Origin: Actinobacteria bacterium UBA3012 | Lineage (GTDB): Bacteria > Actinomycetota > Actinomycetes > Nanopelagicales > Nanopelagicaceae | Direction of reading: 5' to 3' | Length of the DNA: 9,195 nucleotides | Assembly: GCA_002346305.1 (NCBI GenBank) | Contig: DDZI01000085.1 | Coordinates: 15,391-24,585, forward strand | Shown: positions 1-5,513 of the stretch, piece after piece | Layout: every line of letters starts with the position of its first letter | Position numbering within the stretch: position 1 is the stretch's first letter | Made by a program: the position numbers and the translations under genes | Notes under the pieces: model-generated | Seen by the model: only the letters and a program-made list of their open reading frames with translations | Told to the model about the DNA's origin: nothing | Database searches by the model: none

Positions 1-2769
1 AGTGAATTGGATAGAACTAGAAAACGCGAGCAAGAATTAGAGGAAATATCACTCCGTGAAGCTCCAATTTTGGTTAGGTCCCAAGAGAATTTTTATCGAC
101 TAAATAGTTTGCGTGAACGTTTTCGTGGAACAGCGAATTTAGCAACAGAGCGAGCACGTTTCTTGTCTGACTCTGAAGAGATCCGGGCATCAGGGGTTGA
201 TCCAGATGCAATGGATTTGGAAGCTAAACAACTTCGTGCTGAAGAAGGAAAAATTCGCGATGGGATGTTGTTACAACAAAGCGCTTTAGAAAAAGCTTCA
301 CTAGAACTACAACATGCAGAGATCGCTTTATCGGCGCAAGAAAGTGAATTAGCGTCAGCATTGCGACAAGCAGCAGATGCGCGCGAAGGAAGTGCAAGAC
401 GCGAAGGTAGAGTCAATTCACTTCGTTCAAGAATTCAAGCAGGCGAAGCGGAAATCGAACGATTAACTCGCAACCGAGATGAAGCTTTGAACCGCGTGAG
501 TTCTGCGCAACGTGAGTTTGCAACACGTGAATCAGAAATTGCAGGACTTGATGCTGGTGAAGCGCATTTAGATAGTGCCTATCAAGAAGCCAAAAAAATC
601 TCAGACCAAGTACAAGCAAATTTGGAAAAAGTGCGGGATAACGAGCGCAGTAGTGAAAGATCAAGATCCTCAGTCGAAGCGCGCATCGAGGCGCTTAAGT
701 TAAGTGTTAATTCAAGAGATGGCGGCGCTGCACTTCTAAATTCTTCTACAGAGGTAAACGCTCTTGGCTCTGTGGCTTCACTGATTGAAATTTCACCTGG
801 CTGGGAAAGTGCGATAACAGCTGCACTTGGTTCCCTCTCAGATGCAGTTGTCGTTGGTCGTTTATCTGATGCCATCGATGCGCTTACTTTGCTTAAGCGC
901 GAACAAGGTGGACGTGCCGAGATATTAGTTATGGGATCAGCAGAAACGAACTTGAATCAACCTGAAATTTCGTTACCTAACGGGGCTTACCGTGCGATCG
1001 ACTTGATAAAAAGTGAACGCTTAGTTCGTTCGTTATCTCACGTACTTGCAAATACAGTTGTTGTAGAAAACCTCCAAGTTGCGCATCTGTTATTGCAAAG
1101 CAATTCAGAATTGCGTGTAGTGACTCGTGACGGAGACATTCTTGGTCGTGACTTAGTAGTTGGTGGATCAAAGAGTGAGTCTAGTTTGATTGAACTTCGA
1201 GCAGTAATTGACGAGAGTGAAAAATCTCTCAGAGAACTTACGCACAATGGTGAAAGACTTCGTTTTGAAATAAGTGCTTTAGAGACTCAATCTGCAGCAG
1301 CACGCGAAAATCTTGAAAAGTGCATTGCTCAATTGAATGAATCAGACGCGCATATGGCAGCACTTGCCGAACAAATGGGCTTAGCAAATCAAAATGTTCG
1401 CGCAGCATCAGCAGAAGCCGAAAGATTAGCCACGGCAATAACTGAAGCCCAAAAAGCATTGGAAGAGCACCGCAGTCAATTGACTCAGCTCGAAAATGAA
1501 CCAGTTGAGCAGATTCACTTCGCGGAACCAGATACTGCTGCAATTGAAACCAAGCGTGAAGCTGTGGCAATTGCACGAAGTGTTGAAATGGAATCCCGTT
1601 TAGCTCTTCGCACAAGTGAAGAGAGAGCCACATCTACTGCTTCTCGTGCAGAGCAACTTGAAAAATCAGCCCAGGCTGAACGTGATTCAAAAGTCACAGC
1701 GATTGCTCGTCGTGAAAGTCGTGCCAAGGGAGCAATCACGGCACAAGCGATAGCCGAAACTGCTTATGAAGCATTAATTCAAATTGAAGTTTCAATTACT
1801 AAAGCCATGAATGAGCGCACTGAATTAGAAAATGAAAGAGTTTCACGTGAGGGTGAATTGCTAGCCGCAAGGGCAAGAAACCGTGAGTTAACATCTGAGA
1901 TGGAAGCACTAACCGATAGCGTGCATCGCGATGAAATTGCCAGAGCTGAGCAGAAGTTACGTATCGAACAGTTAGAGGAAAAAGTTTACGAAGAGTTTGC
2001 AATCGATGCGCAAACCCATCTCGCTGAATATGGACCTGAGCGTGAAGTTCCAACATTTGTTCTTGACGATGAAGGTCAAGTGATCGCAACCGAGATGATT
2101 CCATACCGTCGCGATCAACAAGAAAAGCGTTTAGCGGCAGCCGAGCGGTCATTAGCGGTATTAGGAAAGATTAATCCGCTTGCTCTCGAGGAGTTCACCG
2201 CTCTGGAAGAAAGATCGAAATATCTGACGGACCAATTAGAGGATTTGAAAGCAACCAGACGGGATTTGCTCGAAATTGTCCGTGAAGTTGATGAGCGGGT
2301 AGAAATCATCTTCCGTGAGGCTTATGAAGAGACTGCACGTCAATTTGCTTTAATTTTCCCAAGATTATTTCCTGGTGGCGAAGGCCGCTTGTTGTTAACT
2401 AATCCTGAAGATTTGTTAACAACCGGAATTGAAGTTGAGGCGAGACCTCCTGGAAAACGAGTTAAGAGACTTTCATTACTATCCGGTGGAGAGCGTTCCT
2501 TAACTGCAGTCGCGCTTCTTATCGCAATCTTTAAAGCTCGTCCTAGTCCGTTTTATGTTTTGGATGAGGTTGAAGCCGCACTCGATGATACAAACTTAGG
2601 AAGATTACTTGGAGTTTTGGCTGAACTTCGCTCATCTTCACAATTAATTATTGTTACTCATCAGAAGCGCACTATGGAGATTGCAGATTCACTTTATGGG
2701 GTTTCAATGCGTGGTGATGGCGTCACTCAAGTAATTTCACAGCGGATTCGTGAAATCGAGAACGCTTAA
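1..2769 (+). CDS. smc: Chromosome partition/condensin protein SMC, 5'-truncated by window edge
   Basis: SMC is the ATPase arm of the bacterial condensin (with ScpA/ScpB) that organises and segregates the chromosome. The frame is open from base 1, giving 922 visible residues. The family is usually about 1180-1190 residues, so roughly 260 are missing, including the N-terminal Walker A. In order: charged coiled coil (window codons 1-240); globular hinge (about 241-391, ending in a DGDILGRDLVVGGS stretch); second coiled coil to about 700; then the C-terminal ATPase head. The head shows LGKINPLALEEF (721-732), FPGGEG near 790-795, the ABC signature LSGGE (827-831), Walker B and catalytic Glu in FYVLDEVEAALDD (LDE around 854-856), and the switch His in VTHQKRTME (H887). 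The TTG at position 7 is internal, not the start. No frameshift or lost motif is seen in the visible part. ftsY follows after 3 nt, suggesting co-transcription. Confidence 0.97.
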   Translation, partial: SELDRTRKREQELEEISLREAPILVRSQENFYRLNSLRERFRGTANLATERARFLSDSEEIRASGVDPDAMDLEAKQLRAEEGKIRDGMLLQQSALEKASLELQHAEIALSAQESELASALRQAADAREGSARREGRVNSLRSRIQAGEAEIERLTRNRDEALNRVSSAQREFATRESEIAGLDAGEAHLDSAYQEAKKISDQVQANLEKVRDNERSSERSRSSVEARIEALKLSVNSRDGGAALLNSSTEVNALGSVASLIEISPGWESAITAALGSLSDAVVVGRLSDAIDALTLLKREQGGRAEILVMGSAETNLNQPEISLPNGAYRAIDLIKSERLVRSLSHVLANTVVVENLQVAHLLLQSNSELRVVTRDGDILGRDLVVGGSKSESSLIELRAVIDESEKSLRELTHNGERLRFEISALETQSAAARENLEKCIAQLNESDAHMAALAEQMGLANQNVRAASAEAERLATAITEAQKALEEHRSQLTQLENEPVEQIHFAEPDTAAIETKREAVAIARSVEMESRLALRTSEERATSTASRAEQLEKSAQAERDSKVTAIARRESRAKGAITAQAIAETAYEALIQIEVSITKAMNERTELENERVSREGELLAARARNRELTSEMEALTDSVHRDEIARAEQKLRIEQLEEKVYEEFAIDAQTHLAEYGPEREVPTFVLDDEGQVIATEMIPYRRDQQEKRLAAAERSLAVLGKINPLALEEFTALEERSKYLTDQLEDLKATRRDLLEIVREVDERVEIIFREAYEETARQFALIFPRLFPGGEGRLLLTNPEDLLTTGIEVEARPPGKRVKRLSLLSGGERSLTAVALLIAIFKARPSPFYVLDEVEAALDDTNLGRLLGVLAELRSSSQLIIVTHQKRTMEIADSLYGVSMRGDGVTQVISQRIREIENA

Positions 2770-2772
2770 ATT

Positions 2773-3612
2773 ATGGCTCTGTTTTCTGCAATCACATCTT
2801 TAATTTCGAAGTTGCGCGAACCAGGCGTGAATGCCGATCTTGACTGGAATGAAATTGAAAACCAACTAATTCAAAGTGACCTTGGACCAAAATTAAGCGT
2901 CGAATTGGTCGAGTTACTAAAGAAAAATTCAAAAGTATCTCTGGAAGAGGGGTTACTGGAATTATTAGGTAATGAAAGAGATAGAAATTTATTTAAGAAT
3001 AAAAGCCCAAATGTAATTTTAATTGTTGGAGTAAATGGAGTTGGCAAAACAACCACAGTTGGAAAGCTGGCACATTACTTAGTCACCACTGGCAATAAAG
3101 TAGTGATAGGTGCGGCAGATACATTTCGTGCAGCCGCGACTGGCCAGGTAAGTACCTGGGCTGTTAATGCTGGAGCAACTTTAGTTTCTGGCAAAGATGG
3201 CGCAGATCCAGCTGCTATAGCTTTTGATGCAGTGGCCAAAGGATTTGAAATTGGCGCTGATTTTGTTTTGATTGATACTGCAGGACGTTTACACACAAAG
3301 GCGGGTTTAATGGATGAGCTATCTAAAATTCGCAGGGTGATTGAAAAACGTACCCCCGTTGGCGAGGTTCTATTAGTTATTGATGGAACCACCGGACAAA
3401 ATGGGTTAGCCCAAGCGAAGATTTTTGGCGAAGCCGTAGGACTCTCTGGGGTGGTTGTGACCAAGTTAGACGGATCGGCAAAAGGTGGCATAGCTTTTGC
3501 GATCGAGCGTGAAGTTGGGGCTCCAATCAAGTTCGTGGGCATAGGTGAGGGGATTTCCGACCTGCAACCCTTTGAGGCTGCTCCTTATATTGCATCTCTC
3601 ATTCGTAGTTAG
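2773..3612 (+). CDS. ftsY: Signal recognition particle receptor FtsY (NG domain only)
   Basis: FtsY is the membrane-associated SRP receptor GTPase; it pairs with Ffh to hand ribosome-nascent chains to the Sec translocon. The 279 residues comprise an N domain (about 1-78, with LIQSDLG in place of the ALLEADV-type motif) and a G domain. G-domain motifs are P-loop GVNGVGKT (86-93), DTFRAAA (116-122), DTAGR (168-172), TKLDG (230-234) and the closing GIGEGISDLQPF (256-267 region). The acidic N-terminal A domain common in longer FtsY proteins is absent: only about 25 residues precede the N-domain helices, beginning with a mildly amphipathic MALFSAITSLISKL that could itself contact the membrane. An earlier start is excluded because the smc stop (2767-2769) is in the same frame just two codons before this ATG. 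The Shine-Dalgarno is weak (GAG at 2758-2760), consistent with coupling to smc translation. All GTPase motifs are intact. Confidence 0.96.
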   Translation: MALFSAITSLISKLREPGVNADLDWNEIENQLIQSDLGPKLSVELVELLKKNSKVSLEEGLLELLGNERDRNLFKNKSPNVILIVGVNGVGKTTTVGKLAHYLVTTGNKVVIGAADTFRAAATGQVSTWAVNAGATLVSGKDGADPAAIAFDAVAKGFEIGADFVLIDTAGRLHTKAGLMDELSKIRRVIEKRTPVGEVLLVIDGTTGQNGLAQAKIFGEAVGLSGVVVTKLDGSAKGGIAFAIEREVGAPIKFVGIGEGISDLQPFEAAPYIASLIRS

Positions 3613-3651
3613 TTGCCGGTTTAACCTGCCCGTAACACAACAGCCTATTTT

Positions 3652-3690
3652 GTGATCTTTTGGAAACCTTTACTGGTCATGTCCCGAAAC
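3652..3690 (+). promoter_or_regulatory. Candidate GlnR-type nitrogen-response operator upstream of amt
   Basis: Seen: GTGAT (3652-3656), 6 nt, GAAAC (3663-3667), 7 nt, GGTCA (3675-3679), 6 nt, GAAAC (3686-3690). The actinobacterial GlnR consensus is known as alternating GTnAC and GAAAC half-sites at about 6-nt spacing. Both GAAAC half-sites are exact, but the GTnAC halves are imperfect and the middle spacing is one base long. Its location before an amt-glnK-glnD operon, a classic GlnR target in Streptomyces and mycobacteria, is the main support. No glnR gene is in this window. Confidence 0.4.
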
Positions 3691-3775
3691 AGTGCAACCA
3701 GATACTTCCCTTACTCAACGGCGAGTGCCAACTCCGAGGCTCAATTCGGATTCTCATTTAATCCCACCTGAACGT

Positions 3776-3780
3776 GAGGA
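3776..3780 (+). promoter_or_regulatory. Ribosome binding site of amt
   Basis: GAGGA lies 6 nt before the ATG at 3787. This is good Shine-Dalgarno spacing and supports the chosen amt start. Confidence 0.75.
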
Positions 3781-3786
3781 AAAATT

Positions 3787-5079
3787 ATGACTGAAGTAGT
3801 TTTAAACACTGGTGACACAGCTTGGATGCTCACCAGCACCGCATTAGTTCTACTTATGACTCCAGGTTTGGCACTTTTTTATGGCGGAATGGTCCGTGCT
3901 AAGGGTGTGCTGAATATGATGATGATGTCTTTTGTTTCAATGGGCATTGTCTCAGTGATTTGGGTCGTGTATGGATACTCAATGACATTTGGAAAAGATT
4001 TGGGAAATGGATTACTTGGTGATCCAACCGAATTTATTGGCTTGAAGGGTTTAATTGCCCCAGATTCTTTGTTTGGAACAATTCCAACCACTGTCTTTAT
4101 CGCTTTTCAGGCGATGTTCGCAATCCTCACTGTAGCCCTTATTTCTGGTGCCATCGCTGATCGGGTAAAATTTAGCGCATGGGTGGTTTTCGTAATCGTC
4201 TGGCCAACATTAGTTTACTTCCCAGTTGCGCACTGGGTATTTGACTTTGATAGCGGAGATAACGATCCGGGAGGATGGATTGCAAATCAGCTTGGTGCAA
4301 TTGACTTCGCAGGTGGAACTGCAGTCCATATCAACGCCGGCATCGCAGCTCTTGCGGTTGTACTTGTAATTGGAAAACGTGCTGGCTTTGGCCGTGAGCC
4401 ATTCAAACCACACAACCTAACGTTGGTCATGGTTGGTGCCGGATTGCTGTGGTTCGGATGGTTCGGATTTAACGCTGGTTCTGCCGTTGCATCTAATGCT
4501 GCCGCCGGAATTACTTTCCTAAATACATTGGTTGCAACAGGTGCAGCAATGCTGGCTTGGTTAACTGTAGAAAAAATTCGTGATGGCCATGCAACGAGTT
4601 TGGGCGCAGCATCTGGAGTAGTCGCAGGCTTAGTGGCGATCACACCTGCTTGTTCGTCAGTAGATCCATTGGGTGCGATCGCTGTCGGTGCAATTTCAAG
4701 TGTGCTTTGTTCACTTGCAGTTGGACTGAAATACAAAATTGGATATGACGACTCGCTAGATGTTGTAGGTGTTCACTTAGTTGGTGGACTTTCCGGTTCG
4801 CTTCTTGTAGGAATTTTTGCGACAGCCGCAGCGCCAGCCGGAGTAGATGGCTTACTTTATGGAGGAGGCAGTGGACAATTAGTTAAGCAAGCAATTGCTT
4901 CTGGTGCGGTGCTTGCTTATTCATTAATCGTCACTTTGATTATCGCTAAATTGATTGATGTCACTATGGGATTCCGAATTCCTCAAGAAGCGGAAATCAC
5001 GGGCATTGATTTAGCAGTGCACGCCGAATCGGCATATGAAATCGGAAACGTTGGCTCATCAAGAGGAGGTTCCTTCTAA
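3787..5079 (+). CDS. amt: Ammonium transporter, Amt/MEP/Rh family
   Basis: This is an integral membrane ammonium channel, normally a trimer with 11 transmembrane helices per subunit. The 430 residues are strongly hydrophobic throughout and carry no cleavable signal peptide; the first helix begins near residue 12. Family landmarks, with E. coli AmtB equivalents from memory: F107-Q108 in FIAFQAMFAILTVALISGA (AmtB F107), D173 in AIDFAGG (D160), H181 in AVHINAG (H168), F228 and S232 in GWFGFNAGSA (F215, S219) and H330 in DVVGVHLVGG (H318). The paired pore histidines are therefore intact. F152 stands where AmtB has pore-entry W148. A stretch rich in Gly/Asp (about 153-165) is longer than in AmtB. 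The cytosolic C-terminal tail (from about 395) is where PII proteins dock. Four consecutive Met codons (residues 44-47) fall in helix 2. It starts the operon with glnK and glnD; the stop overlaps the glnK start by 1 nt. Confidence 0.97.
   Translation: MTEVVLNTGDTAWMLTSTALVLLMTPGLALFYGGMVRAKGVLNMMMMSFVSMGIVSVIWVVYGYSMTFGKDLGNGLLGDPTEFIGLKGLIAPDSLFGTIPTTVFIAFQAMFAILTVALISGAIADRVKFSAWVVFVIVWPTLVYFPVAHWVFDFDSGDNDPGGWIANQLGAIDFAGGTAVHINAGIAALAVVLVIGKRAGFGREPFKPHNLTLVMVGAGLLWFGWFGFNAGSAVASNAAAGITFLNTLVATGAAMLAWLTVEKIRDGHATSLGAASGVVAGLVAITPACSSVDPLGAIAVGAISSVLCSLAVGLKYKIGYDDSLDVVGVHLVGGLSGSLLVGIFATAAAPAGVDGLLYGGGSGQLVKQAIASGAVLAYSLIVTLIIAKLIDVTMGFRIPQEAEITGIDLAVHAESAYEIGNVGSSRGGSF
5064..5070 (+). 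promoter_or_regulatory. Strong ribosome binding site of glnK, inside the end of amt
   Basis: AGGAGGT encodes part of the Arg-Gly-Gly run near the Amt C-terminus and sits 8 nt before the ATG at 5079. It decides the glnK start: the second in-frame ATG at 5088, which would give the more usual MxLI N-terminus, would be 17 nt away. Confidence 0.8.
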
Positions 5080-5426
5080 TGGCAAATATGAATCTAATTA
5101 CTGCAATCATCAAGCCGTTTAAATTAGATGATGTGAAAAATGCTCTACAAGCCCATGGCATAAAAGGGATGACAGTCTCTGAAGCTAGTGGTTTTGGCCG
5201 TCAACGTGGTCACACCGAGGTTTATCGCGGTGCCGAATACACAGTTGAGTTAGTACCAAAGGTCCGCCTTGAAGTACTAGTTAGCAGTAGCGAGAACGAA
5301 GCGGTCATTGACGTAATCGTTAAAGCGGCCTCGTCAGGTTCCATCGGCGATGGAAAAGTTTGGTCCGTGCCTGTTGAGCAAGTAGTTCGAGTAAGAACAG
5401 GTGAGAAGGGTGTAGACGCTCTCTAG
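5079..5426 (+). CDS. glnK: Nitrogen regulatory protein PII (GlnK/GlnB family)
   Basis: This is a small trimeric signal protein that binds ATP/ADP and 2-oxoglutarate and controls the Amt channel, among other targets. Its 115 residues match the usual 112 plus an N-terminal three-residue extension (Met-Ala-Asn) supported by the upstream AGGAGGT. Motifs: AIIKPFKLDDV (9-19), GFGRQRGHTEVYRGAEY leading into and through the T-loop (38-54) with both Y49 and Y54, LVPKV (58-62), the B-loop SGSIGDGKVW (86-95), and RVRTGE (104-109) with the ATP-contacting arginines. Y54 corresponds to the E. coli Y51 modification site. In Streptomyces and Corynebacterium this Tyr is adenylylated rather than uridylylated by GlnD; the same is likely but not shown here. 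Start and amt stop overlap as TAATG, indicating translational coupling. Called glnK because of the amt-linked position; glnB would describe the same family. Its last codons take part in a possible RNA switch with the glnD start. Confidence 0.96.
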   Translation: MANMNLITAIIKPFKLDDVKNALQAHGIKGMTVSEASGFGRQRGHTEVYRGAEYTVELVPKVRLEVLVSSSENEAVIDVIVKAASSGSIGDGKVWSVPVEQVVRVRTGEKGVDAL

Positions 5427-5513
5427 CAATTAATGAGAGTCTAGCCAGATGGGCACACGAGAGCGTCGAGGACGCTCATATTCAGCTGATGCCCATCTGG
5501 CTTCTCTTTTTAA
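5415..5513 (+). promoter_or_regulatory. Nested inverted repeats over the glnD start codon: candidate attenuator/translational switch
   Basis: Seen: a perfect 13-bp inverted repeat, AGCCAGATGGGCA (5443-5455) with TGCCCATCTGGCT (5490-5502), has the glnD ATG (5449-5451) in its 5' arm. It encloses a second hairpin, GAGCGTC (5461-5467) with GACGCTC (5471-5477), and is followed by the T-rich tract TCTCTTTTT (5503-5511). TTAATGAGAG (5430-5439) can extend the outer stem against CTCTTTTTAA (5504-5513) with one wobble and one mismatch. In addition GACGCTCTC (5415-5423), the last glnK codons, is perfectly complementary to GAGAGCGTC (5459-5467), giving a mutually exclusive pairing. Inference: the closed form hides the ribosome site and start and resembles a leaky intrinsic terminator; the alternative form would open it. 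The signal trigger, if any, is unknown. Confidence 0.6.
5435..5439 (+). promoter_or_regulatory. Putative weak ribosome binding site of glnD
   Basis: GAGAG lies 9 nt before the ATG at 5449. It is a modest Shine-Dalgarno match that can pair with CTCTC at 5419-5423 or, largely, with CTCTT at 5504-5508, so access to it may depend on the local RNA fold. Confidence 0.4.

Larger units (their letters stand above)
3613..3786 (+). promoter_or_regulatory. ftsY-amt intergenic region with likely nitrogen-operon promoter
   Basis: This 174-nt gap is the only substantial non-coding stretch and is the natural place for the amt-glnK-glnD promoter. It contains a GlnR-like box (listed separately), a CACAA/TTGTG dyad (3636-3640 and 3650-3654) overlapping that box, and a small TCCGA/TCGGA hairpin (3733-3737, 3746-3750, 8-nt loop) in the presumed leader. 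Possible -10 elements are GATACT (3701-3706, 4 of 6 to TATAAT) and TTTAAT (3757-3762, 5 of 6); neither has a convincing -35, as expected if an activator is needed. No clear intrinsic terminator follows ftsY. Promoter placement is inference. Confidence 0.5.

Noticed and set aside
7..9. TTG as a start codon of smc
   Set aside because: The frame is open to base 1 and the residues are already in the middle of the SMC coiled coil; the true start is outside the window.
3613..3655. Intrinsic terminator after ftsY
   Set aside because: Only GGTT/AACC with a 1-nt loop and the 5-bp CACAA/TTGTG dyad are present; neither is a GC-rich stem followed by a T tract.
3651..3656. CRP-type half-site TGTGA upstream of amt
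   Set aside because: The expected TCACA partner at 6-nt spacing is absent. AmtR-like palindromes with CTATAG cores were also looked for and not seen.
5088..5090. Second ATG as the glnK start
   Set aside because: It would give the commoner PII N-terminus, but the strong AGGAGGT is 17 nt away. The ATG at 5079 is 8 nt away and overlaps the amt stop. A contribution from 5088 cannot be excluded.
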